Shown here: in pieces, positions 27,348-35,947 of the stretch
Numbering within the stretch: the stretch's first letter is position 1
Layout: the number at the start of each line of letters is the position of its first letter
DNA from: Desulfolithobacter dissulfuricans
GTDB taxonomy: Bacteria; Desulfobacterota; Desulfobulbia; Desulfobulbales; Desulfobulbaceae
DNA: 64,000 nt
NCBI RefSeq assembly: GCF_025998535.1
Contig: NZ_AP024233.1
Coordinates: forward strand, 1,992,001-2,056,000
Direction: 5' to 3'
Program-made: the position numbers and the translations under genes
The notes under the pieces: generated by a model
Database searches by the model: none
What the model saw: the letters and a program-made list of their open reading frames with translations, nothing else
Told to the model about the DNA's origin: nothing

Positions 27348-28277
27348 TCATTTTCCGGATTTTTTATTTATCGGCCTGAGCAGACCATGTGCCCCGGAAA
27401 AGCGTAATAAAGAGCGCCGGTCAACCACGGACTTAAAATCAATACCATTGCTGGCCAGTGCGTTCATCATATCAAGCATCTGATTTCCATCCCGCCGTAC
27501 CGGTCCGAAACAGCCCCTGCATGGGACCCGGGCACTGATACAGGATGGGGCACCGCGTCTGGCACAACCAGCAGCGGTAACCGGACCCATGCACATGAAC
27601 CCCTGCTCGAGCAGACAGCGCATTTCATCAATTGGTTTTTCCGGGTCATAATCAGCATTCTGAACAAAGCGCCTGACCTTGCTCACGTCGCCCTTGCCTT
27701 CCCGTCTGGTGGGACAGGTATCACAAACGGACTTACCGGGAATGACGGGATCGCGTCCTTCAATAAGCGCTGTCACAACCTCGGCTATCAGTTGCGGGTT
27801 TGGAGGACACCCGGGCAGGATGAGGTCAACTTTTACCTTTTCATCTACCGCATAAACCCGGTCAAGAGGCTTGGGGACAACGTCTGTCGGCACCTGGCAC
27901 TTGTCTGTTGTCGGGGTTGCATAAGAGTTCTTGATTCCCTCTTCCATGCCCCAGGAATTTATAAGAGCGGGAAGCCCGCCATGGGTGGCACAGGTGCCAA
28001 GAGCAATCAGGATCTTGCACTGCTTACGCATGGCTTCAAGCACTTCCAGGTGCTCTTCATTGGCCACACCACCCGAGACAATGCCCACATCAGCTTCCGG
28101 AATCTCCAGCTCTTCCCCCTCCCCCATCTGACCATAGTATTTATGGTCCATCAAAACGGGTATATGGACAAAATCGATTTGTCCAAGCAACTCAACCAGG
28201 GGTTCACCTATATTGAGTATGGCAATTTCACAACCGGAACAGGAATGCAACCATTCCTCTGCTACGCGTACGCCCAT
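27348..28277 (-). CDS. mvhG: F420-nonreducing hydrogenase small subunit MvhG
   Basis: 309 residues from the ATG at 28277, which has AAGGAGG nine bases upstream; a longer frame from 28331 overlaps mvhD and is less likely. Cluster ligands include HSCSGCEIAI near residue 12, GTCATHGG near 89, and GCPPNP, followed by Cys-rich runs CDTCPTRR and CMGPVTAAGCARRGAPSC and PCRGCFGP for two more clusters. It passes electrons from MvhA to MvhD. The final Cys positions are normal. It sits between mvhD (10-base gap) and mvhA (14-base gap). Confidence 0.93.
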   Translation of the reverse strand: MGVRVAEEWLHSCSGCEIAILNIGEPLVELLGQIDFVHIPVLMDHKYYGQMGEGEELEIPEADVGIVSGGVANEEHLEVLEAMRKQCKILIALGTCATHGGLPALINSWGMEEGIKNSYATPTTDKCQVPTDVVPKPLDRVYAVDEKVKVDLILPGCPPNPQLIAEVVTALIEGRDPVIPGKSVCDTCPTRREGKGDVSKVRRFVQNADYDPEKPIDEMRCLLEQGFMCMGPVTAAGCARRGAPSCISARVPCRGCFGPVRRDGNQMLDMMNALASNGIDFKSVVDRRSLLRFSGAHGLLRPINKKSGK

Positions 28278-28287
28278 AGTTTCCTCC

Positions 28288-28713
28288 TTATGCCGCCTGC
28301 GAGGCTTCAGAATTTGCGGCAACAGGGCCAAGTTTCTTTATCCGGGCCGTCATCTTGGTAACAGCCTCAACAAACTTGTCCGGCTCGGCAGAGGAACACC
28401 AGGCCAACATCAGGCGATCCTTTTCATAGCCGAAATCTTCCATCAGCTCGTGTACCATGTCCACCCGGGACAATGCCTTGACATTACCATCCAGGTAATG
28501 ACATTCTCCAAGGTGTCAGCCAAGGACCATGACCCCGTCGGCCCCCTTGACAAAGGAGTTCAGGATCAACTCAGGATGCACCATACCTGAACACATGACT
28601 CGGATTATCCGGACATTGGGCGGATACTGCATTCTGGCGGTGCCAGCCAGATCTGCGGCGGCATACGAGCACCAGTTACAGCAAAAGGCAATTATCTTCG
28701 GTTCAAAGCTCAT
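28288..28713 (-). CDS. mvhD: F420-nonreducing hydrogenase iron-sulfur subunit MvhD, selenoprotein
   Basis: 141 codons with an in-frame TGA at 28516-28518 (residue 66). The text before it is [15 protein letters not shown] and [12 protein letters not shown]; at the TGA the reading is VLG[14 protein letters not shown], where MvhD proteins usually have GCHxGDCHY. The second half ends in [10 protein letters not shown]. All parts of the MvhD family are present and continuous, so TGA is read as selenocysteine. MvhD bridges the hydrogenase and HdrA and carries a [2Fe-2S] cluster. It lies between hdrA and mvhG. Confidence 0.92.
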
Positions 28714-28756
28714 CGTAACATCTCCATGTAGTTAACAGGTTGCCGGCACATCCGGA

Positions 28757-31700
28757 TCACACCGCAAGAGCCGCCTCAAGCTGACTTTCGAGCTGCTTGA
28801 GGGAGAATCCGGCCACAGACACGCCACGTTTGGGACAGGTCCCCTGACACAGGCCGCATCCCTTGCAATGGGCCTTGTTGATGGCAACACGTTTATGGAT
28901 CTGCCCCTCGTCATCCGTCTCTTCCACAAGGGTAATGGCGTGATAAGGACAGACATCAACGCACAGGGCGCAGCCGTCACAGTTATCCGGATCAACTTCA
29001 GCCTTGATACCATCAAGGGTTATTTCATTCCGTGACAGTAAGGTGGCCGCCCTTGCAGAAGCAGCCAGGGCCTGGGCGATGGATTCTTCAACGGGTTTGG
29101 GATAATGGGCCATACCGGCGACAAAGAGCCCGTCCGTTGCAAAATCGACAGGCCGCAGTTTGGCATGCGATTCCTGGAAGAAGCCATGGTTATCCAGCGG
29201 CACCTTGTACAGCTGGGCCAGTTTTTTCGCCCCTGCGGAAGGAATAATAGCTGCTGCCAGGATGACCATATCCGCATTGATCAGCAGCGGTCTGTGAAGT
29301 ACATGGTCCCACACTTCCACTACAAGACCATTTTTCCCCCTGGTAACCTTTGGCTTGCCATGCAGTTCGTAATTGATAAAAACAACGCCCAGCTCCCTGG
29401 CCTTCTTGTACAGTGTCTCACGCTGACCATACGTCCGCATGTCACGGTACAGAATATAAACCTGGCGGGAGGAATTTTCTTTTTTCAGCTCTATGGCTGC
29501 CTGCACCGAGTGGGTACAACAGACCTTTGAGCAGTAGTTACGATCCGACTCGCGCGACCCAACACACTGGATAAAGACAAAGGAATTACTGTTCCTGACA
29601 TGAATGTCGTTGATCTCACACAGCTTGTCAAACTCAAGAGCAGAGACCACCTCCTTGTGCTCACGGTACCCGTACTCGTCAGGCATCAACCTGCTCGCAC
29701 CGGTGGTGATGATGGCAACGCCATGGGAAATGGTTTCTTTTAAGCCTATTTTGTTTTTTATGGTGGACCGGAAATTACCGACATACCCTTCGGCCGCAAC
29801 CACTTCCGTTTCCATGCGCACCGTGATCAGCTCATGGGAAGTAACCTTGTCCACCAGCCTGTGTAACCTGAGCGGAATATGCTCGCCCGACCAGGTATTA
29901 TGCAGATGCCGTCCATTGCCACCAAGCACTGCGCTCCTTTCAATGAGGTCAACAGGAAAACCCTGATTGGCAAGATTGAGCGCCGCAGCCATACCGGCAA
30001 TGCCACCGCCGATAACCAGAGCCCGCTGGGTGATGGGAACCGCCACATTCTCAAGTGGCCCCTGCCAGGTAACCTTGGCCACAGCCATTCTGGTCAGGTC
30101 TTTGGCCTTTTGTGTTGCCGCAGTCTTGTCCCCGGTGTGGACCCAGGAATTCTGGTTGCGGATATTTGCCATCTCAAAGAGATACTCATTGAGACCGGCA
30201 GCCCTGATGGTTTCATGAAACAGCGGTTCGTGGGTCCGGGGCGTACAGGCCGCCACCACGATTCTGTTGAGCTTGTTCTCCTGAATAACCTTGACCATCA
30301 GGTCCTGGGTGTCCTGGGAGCAGGTGAAGAGGTTGCGTTCCACGTGGACAACTCCCGGCAGAGTGGCAGCATACTCGGCCAGATCTTCCACATCCACGTA
30401 TCCGGCAATATTGGATCCACAGTGACAGACAAAAACACCGATGCGCAGTTCTTCACCAAGAATGTCACGTTCAGGCGGAAAAGTTTTTTCCCGGGCCAGC
30501 TCAAACCTGGCCGGTGCCAGAGTATCGGCTGCTGCAGCGGCGGCTGCAGAACCCTCCATGACGGACTGGGGAATATCCTTGGGACCGGCAAAGGCGCCGC
30601 AGGTGAAGATACCGGCCTTGGACGTGGAAACCGGGGCAAAGTCGGAAACAGCGGCAAAATTATGATGCGTTAGTCTGACACCGGTCTTATCCGCCAGCTC
30701 CAGGACATGTTTCGGTGTTTCCAGGCCAACGGAAAGAACCACCAGGTCAAAGTACTCTTCGATCTGCTGTCCCTGTTCATTGACATAATGGAGACGTAGA
30801 TCGCCTTCCCTGCCCTGGGGCTCCACGCCATTGACCCGACACCGGACGAAACGGACCCCGGCCTCGTTTTTTGCCCGCTGATAGTATTCGTCAAACTCCT
30901 TGCCGTGGGTCCGCATATCCATATAAAAGATGGATGTCTGCAGCCCCGGCACATGGTCCTTGGCGATAACAGCCTCTTTGATGGCGTACATGCAGCAGAC
31001 AGAGGAACAGTAGCCATTACCGCAGAGATTTTCATCCCTGCTGCCAACGCACTGCAGAAAGGCCATCTTGCGCACCGGCTTGCCGTCCGACGGGCGAACC
31101 AGGTGCCCCTCGGTGGGACCGGAGGCGGAAAGATACCGCTCCAGCTGCATGGAGGTGATCACGTTGGGATACTGCCCGTATCCAAACACCTCGGTTCCCG
31201 ATGGATCGAAACACTCAAAGCCAGGTGCCAGGATAACGGAACCCACATCAATCTCGTGGATTTTTTCCGTATCATCGAAATTAATGGCACCGGCAGGGCA
31301 TACTTTGGCGCAAGCCCCACACCTTCCCGGCTTGTTGAGCCATATACAGGCTTCCGGATCAATCTGATATTTCAGGGGTACCGCCTGCGCATATTTTACA
31401 TAAATCGCCTTGCGTTTTCCGGTGCCCGCATTGTACTCGTCATCAACTTTTTTCGGACATTTGCTCGCGCACTCCCCGCAGGCAATACACTTGTCCATGT
31501 CCACATAGCGGGGATGCTCCTTGAGCGTTACCTTGAAATTTCCTGCCCTGCCGGTAATCTCCGTTACCTCGCAGAGCGTCATCAACTCTATATTTAAGTG
31601 CCGACCGCACTCAACCAACTTAGGCGCGATAATTCACATCGAGCAGTCGTTGGTGGGGAAAGTCTTGTCCAGCTGAGCCATGGCTCCGCCAATGGCGCCT

Positions 31701-31816
31701 GAACGCTCGACCAGGTAGACAAAATACCCTGCATCCGCAAGGTCAAGGGCAGACTGCATTCCTGTAACGCCGCCACCAACCACCATTACCGAACCAATTG
31801 TCTTGTTTTTCAGCAT
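28757..31816 (-). CDS. hdrA: Heterodisulfide reductase subunit A (long form), selenoprotein
   Basis: 1019 codons from the ATG at 31816, which has GAGGAGG upstream. An N-terminal FAD fold ([18 protein letters not shown]) is followed by FPTNDCSM-Sec, with the TGA at 31634-31636 (residue 61) where the family has Cys in its cluster motif. Two ferredoxin motifs ([12 protein letters not shown] and CGACAKVCP) lie near residues 105-160, the HdrA core [11 protein letters not shown] near 400, a second FAD fold ([17 protein letters not shown]) near 540, and two more ferredoxin motifs near the C-terminus ([24 protein letters not shown]). HdrA holds the bifurcating flavin. The double-FAD form is long for HdrA. 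Confidence 0.93.
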
Positions 31817-31829
31817 TTCAGCTGCCTCC

Positions 31830-33308
31830 TCATTCGTTTTCATCCATAGTCTGCGTTGCAGGCTCCGGCAGGACAAGAGAATCTGCTACCAGCTCCCACA
31901 GATACTTGACCTCGATCCCGAGCTCGTACTCCCTGTTCAGCGATTTCATCAGCTGATCACGACAGTTGTGGCAAGGAGCAATAACCAGTTCGGCTCCGGT
32001 CTCCTGAATCTGCCGGGCCTTGATCCGGCCATAATAGACGCGCTCCGCGGCAAAGGGCATTGCCCAGGCACCACCGCCTGCGCCGCAACAGTAGTTCCCG
32101 TTCCCCTTAGGTGCCATATCGACAAAATCAGGACAGCAGGCGCGGGTTATGATCCGTCCTTCTTCGAAATAACCGTGACCAAAGGTTTTGAGCGATTTGC
32201 GACCGTAATTGCACGGATCGTGGTAGGTTGTAAGCTTTGAATGTATTGCAGGATCAAGGGTGATACGTCCGCTGTTGATATATTCAAGCAACAGATCAAA
32301 AACAGAGTAGATCTGAAACTCCTCAAGAGCTTCAGGGTACCATTTCTGCAACCCGGACCGGGTCGCGAAGTAGGCATGGCCTCACTCGGGAAGGAGTAGC
32401 GCGGAACATTTAAGTCGTCGCATGTTATCGACAATGCGACCGACAATGGTTTTCATCGCTTCATCGTCCCCGGAGAACAGGCCCCAGTTGACGCCTTCCC
32501 AGTTATCGGAGGCAATGGTCCAGGATTCGCCGGCGGCATAGAAAATTTTCCACCACCACTTCATGTCGTCCGGCTCGGCAAAAGGCTCCTTTGAGTTGAC
32601 CGTAACCAGGAGCCTCGCGCCATACTCGTCCACTGGTGTCTTGAAGCCGGGACACGCTTCCTCAGCCAGTTCCTCACCCAGATCTTCGAGAAGGAAGAGA
32701 AAGTCCTCCTTGGGAATACCCAGATTATTACCGCGCTCAAGACAGGTGACCACGCCCTTGTGGATCGGCCCGGGGACCTTGTCCCGCTCGCGCCGGGAAC
32801 GAATGCGCCGCATAAGCTGCACGATCTGCACATCCATGGGACAGGCTTCCTCGCACTTGGCACACATGGTACATTTCCAGGGCCAGTCAGAGGAGACCAA
32901 TTCATCTTCCAGGCCAAGAAACGCCATGCGGACAATCTTACGCGGATCCAGCCCATCCACACCGGAAATAGGGCAGGCCGAGGCACATGTACCGCAGGTC
33001 AGACAGACGTCAGCCCAGGAAGGATCTTCATAGAGTGTTTTCTGGTTATTATCTAAAGCGAGAGGAGGAGGCGTCGCCTTGGCCGTCATTTTCTGCAAAA
33101 CCGCCGGATCATAATCCTGGTTAGGGTTAAAGCGCGGCTTGCGGCCGAATTTTTCACAGAGCGCCTGGTAGTCCTCCCACTTCATTATATACCGGCGCCC
33201 CGGACCGAGTTCTGCCTTAAGCGATCCGTTTGTTATCCAGTTACGTATGGTATTTCGGTGAACACCGAACTCCTCAGCCAGTTCACTCACCTTGAATTCA
33301 TAGGTCAT
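31830..33308 (-). CDS. hdrBC: HTH-HdrC-HdrB fusion protein, selenoprotein
   Basis: 492 codons with an in-frame TGA at 32382-32384 (residue 309). Residues 1-60 are a MerR/excisionase-type helix-turn-helix ([19 protein letters not shown]). Residues about 90-170 are HdrC-like with [12 protein letters not shown] and [12 protein letters not shown]. At the TGA the text is LLLPE[11 protein letters not shown], matching the ECGHA box of the HdrD/DsrK CCG family. The second CCG block follows ([25 protein letters not shown]). The HdrB part reduces disulfides. The ATG overlaps the protease stop as ATGA. The DNA-binding-like start fused to an electron-transfer protein is uncommon and may be for docking rather than DNA binding. 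Confidence 0.9.
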
Positions 33309-33826
33309 GGTAGAGTCACCTCACATTTTTCCGGGCAGCTTTCTGCAATTATCTGTCTCACTTTTTCACTCGCCTCCCTGACAGCCTCTCTCATGGACGA
33401 GGAAAGTCCAGGTGCAATTTCTTTTGGAATATGTTCAACCTGAGCAGCAATAATATGAACAACGGTACCCGTGTGTTCAGAAAGTTCTTGCAGCAGATTA
33501 ACGGTAGGAAACTGGTGAAGAGAAAAATCGTGGATTTTTTGAGCAGGAACAGTATCAGGAGTTATAGTGAACACCTCTCCTGGCTTGCGCCCATGAAAGT
33601 CAACAGCGTCCAGGATAATCAGCTGGTACGGCGCAAGCTCGGGCGCAAGGATAAAGTCAAAGAGATATTCCCTGATCCCCGTTCCGACATCCTCGAGAAA
33701 AACATGTTTTGGCAGATCATTTCGGGACTGCAATTCAGCTATGACGGCAGGACCGAATCCGTCATCGCCAAGAAGCATGTTGCCACAGCCAAAAACCGCA
33801 ACTCTCGAACGATCGTTATTGTGCAT
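33305..33826 (-). CDS. Coenzyme F420/Mvh hydrogenase maturation protease (FrhD/HycI-like)
   Basis: 173 residues. The opening VAVFGCGNMLLGDDGFGPAVI is the hydrogenase protease signature with the nickel-sensing acid, and LIILDAVDFHGRKPG gives the second acidic ligand. It should clip the C-terminal tail of the Mvh large subunit in this operon, which has a tail of 24 residues after its last ligand. It is the first gene of the operon and starts 92 bp from the hexamer operator at 33918-33947. Confidence 0.9.
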   Translation of the reverse strand: MHNNDRSRVAVFGCGNMLLGDDGFGPAVIAELQSRNDLPKHVFLEDVGTGIREYLFDFILAPELAPYQLIILDAVDFHGRKPGEVFTITPDTVPAQKIHDFSLHQFPTVNLLQELSEHTGTVVHIIAAQVEHIPKEIAPGLSSSMREAVREASEKVRQIIAESCPEKCEVTLP

Positions 33827-33917
33827 TTTGTGCCTTCCATGTGCTTTTTAAATTGTACAGCTACCGTTATCTTGTTATTATGAAAATGTCAACGCAAAAC
33901 AGGCTAAAAAATTAATT

Positions 33918-33947
33918 TTGTGCTGCGCGTGCGCACAAGTTGCACAA
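33918..33947. promoter_or_regulatory. Operator between the hdr/mvh operon and the psiE/hyp genes
   Basis: Half-sites read TTGTGC (33918-33923), GCGTGC (33927-33932), GCACAA (33933-33938) and GCACAA (33942-33947). Spacing is 3, 0 and 3 bp. The site lies in the divergent gap 33827-33974, 92 bp before the maturation protease gene and 28 bp before psiE, so it could control both directions. Confidence 0.65.
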
Positions 33948-33974
33948 TCAAGATTAACCTAGCAAGGTGTTTTT

Positions 33975-34484
33975 ATGGAAATGGAAAAGCAATCTCCACC
34001 TGGAAAAAAGGCAACCCTTGATATCTGGCTTCAGTCCGCCTACCTCTCTGTACAGCGTGCTCTTTACGGCCTGGTCACCGTCGCCCTCATTATCGCCGCC
34101 GCGCTTGTGCTCTTTGATGCCCTGAGAAGTTTCACCGAACTGCTGCACGTACCTGACACGACGATCGCCCATGTATCACTGGTGGCGGTGGACCGGTTGC
34201 TCCTTGCGTTAATGTTTCTGGAAATCATGCACACCATACAGATTATATTTGGAGAAGAGTTTCATCTCGCCTGTGTGGAACCTTTTTTGCTGGTAGGCAT
34301 CATTGCCTTTATCCGGAGAATGCTGATCATCTCTCTGGAGCTCTCCCATGGAGAAAACGGTGGGCATGAATATTTCCAGGACTTCATGATCGAAACGGTT
34401 GTGCTTGGGCTGATGGTTTTCCTGTTCATTTTCGCGGTGGTTCTGCTGCGATGGGACAGAAAAAGAAAAAAAACAGCATCCTGA
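33975..34484 (+). CDS. PsiE-family membrane protein
   Basis: 169 residues with four hydrophobic helices (about residues 30-60, 68-90, 97-118, 135-160). Text such as LFLEIMHTIQIIFGEEFH and PFLLVGIIAFIRRMLIIS matches the PsiE family, named for phosphate-starvation induction in E. coli. The function is not known. AAGGTG precedes the start. It follows the operator at 33918-33947 and is the first gene of a plus-strand run leading to hemG-like and hypFCDE, so it may be co-regulated with hydrogenase genes. Confidence 0.8.
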   Translation: MEMEKQSPPGKKATLDIWLQSAYLSVQRALYGLVTVALIIAAALVLFDALRSFTELLHVPDTTIAHVSLVAVDRLLLALMFLEIMHTIQIIFGEEFHLACVEPFLLVGIIAFIRRMLIISLELSHGENGGHEYFQDFMIETVVLGLMVFLFIFAVVLLRWDRKRKKTAS

Positions 34485-34522
34485 TCACAAAAAAATTCAC
34501 CCTACATTGATCCTACCAGAAC

Positions 34523-35920
34523 ATGAAAAGAACGTATAATACTATTATAGTAGGAGCCGGCCTCAGTGGTCTCAGCCTTGCCTGGTTTCTCCTGCAGCAG
34601 AAACCCGATCACCGGATACTGATCGTCGAAAAGCAGAAACAGGTTGGAGGAGCCATACGAACATATCGCAGTAATGGATTTCTTGTTGAGGGAGGACCAC
34701 ATGGCTTGCTCGACAACTGCCAGGCAAGCAGGGACCTGCTCAAGGGGATACGCCTGGAGCCATTAATCCAGAGCGCGCCACTTGATGTATTTTCCAGGTA
34801 TATATGTCAGCATGGCACGCTGCAACGTATCCCGCAGACCGCAATCACCATTCTCAAGTCGAATATCCTGCCCCTGTCCGCAAAGCTCCGAGTACTGGCA
34901 GACCTGTGGAAAAAACCGCTCCCTGGAGAACCGTCGGTGCGTGATTGGGCCGAGTATCGTTTTGGCCGTCACCTTTATCCCTTTGTCGATGCCGCTCTTA
35001 CAGGTACGTTCTCCGGTGATCCGGACCGAATTAAAATCGACGCCATAATGCCTGGAATCAGAAAACTGGAACGGCAGCATGGTTCGGTTATTCTGGGACT
35101 CCTTAAAAAACACTCGGCACGCAATGGACGGGGCGGCAACAAGCTGCCTGCCATGATTAATTTTCCCGAAGGCATGGGGCAGCTCATTGCAGCGCTGATC
35201 GCCAACCTTCTCATTCGCTGCGACTTGATTTTTGAACATGAAATCAACTCGTTCCGGCGACACGGAAATCTGTGGGAGATAAATGGCCCCGACGACAACC
35301 TATACTGCAACAATCTTGTCCTGGCTCTCCCGACAAATACGTCACTGCAGATCGCTTCCAGAAACAGAGGAATCTCGCCCCCTCCACTCCCCTCCCTGCC
35401 CGAGGCAAGGATTGTCAATGTTGCGCTCGGCTATCCAGACGAGGGTCAACTGCCACCAGGTTTTGGCTACCTGGCCCCGGAACAGGAAAAACGATTTGCT
35501 CTCGGCGCCCTGTTTTCAAGTAATATGTTTCCTGGAAGGACACCTCCGGGTCATATCCTGCTGGAAGTGCTGATCGGTGGTCGTCGCCATCCCGAACGGC
35601 TCGCCCTGGATGACGAAACCCTTGTCAATATGGTACTTCAGGATATCACTCAGCTGCTGCCGCTCTCCCGGGAACCGGTGTTTTGCAAAGTGTTCCGTTC
35701 CAGTTCCGGTATCCCCCAGCTTGAAGACGGATACATTCAGCTATTGGAATGGCAGAAACAAGTCATGGTCGACAATCCAGGACTGCACATCTGCGGTTTT
35801 GGCTGGGGTGGCATTGGGATAAACGATATGATAACCGAAGCCCGCCATACGGCAGAGACGATTCTTGCAGGCAGTGCTGTTTCGACCTTAAACCATAAAC
35901 CTGAATCCGTGTATTTCTGA
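34523..35920 (+). CDS. hemG: Protoporphyrinogen oxidase-like flavoprotein (HemG/HemY type)
   Basis: 465 residues. The N-terminus has a FAD-binding fold (NTIIVGAGLSGLSLAWFLL, then EKQKQVGGAIRT) and the C-terminus the second FAD motif (HICGFGWGGIGINDMI). The arrangement, including NFPEGMGQLI, matches COG1232 oxidases that turn protoporphyrinogen or coproporphyrinogen into porphyrin. The family usually uses O2, so its electron acceptor in an anaerobe is unclear. It lies between psiE-like and hypF, an unusual neighbour for the hyp genes. Confidence 0.8.
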   Translation: MKRTYNTIIVGAGLSGLSLAWFLLQQKPDHRILIVEKQKQVGGAIRTYRSNGFLVEGGPHGLLDNCQASRDLLKGIRLEPLIQSAPLDVFSRYICQHGTLQRIPQTAITILKSNILPLSAKLRVLADLWKKPLPGEPSVRDWAEYRFGRHLYPFVDAALTGTFSGDPDRIKIDAIMPGIRKLERQHGSVILGLLKKHSARNGRGGNKLPAMINFPEGMGQLIAALIANLLIRCDLIFEHEINSFRRHGNLWEINGPDDNLYCNNLVLALPTNTSLQIASRNRGISPPPLPSLPEARIVNVALGYPDEGQLPPGFGYLAPEQEKRFALGALFSSNMFPGRTPPGHILLEVLIGGRRHPERLALDDETLVNMVLQDITQLLPLSREPVFCKVFRSSSGIPQLEDGYIQLLEWQKQVMVDNPGLHICGFGWGGIGINDMITEARHTAETILAGSAVSTLNHKPESVYF

Positions 35921-35947
35921 TGCACGAGACCACTTCGAACCGACCCC

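Noticed and set aside
25984-32384. Reading the four TGA-interrupted genes as pseudogenes
   Set aside because: All four stops are TGA, none are TAA or TAG, each falls on a conserved Cys, and the frame is unchanged after it. Selenocysteine explains this better than four separate nonsense mutations.
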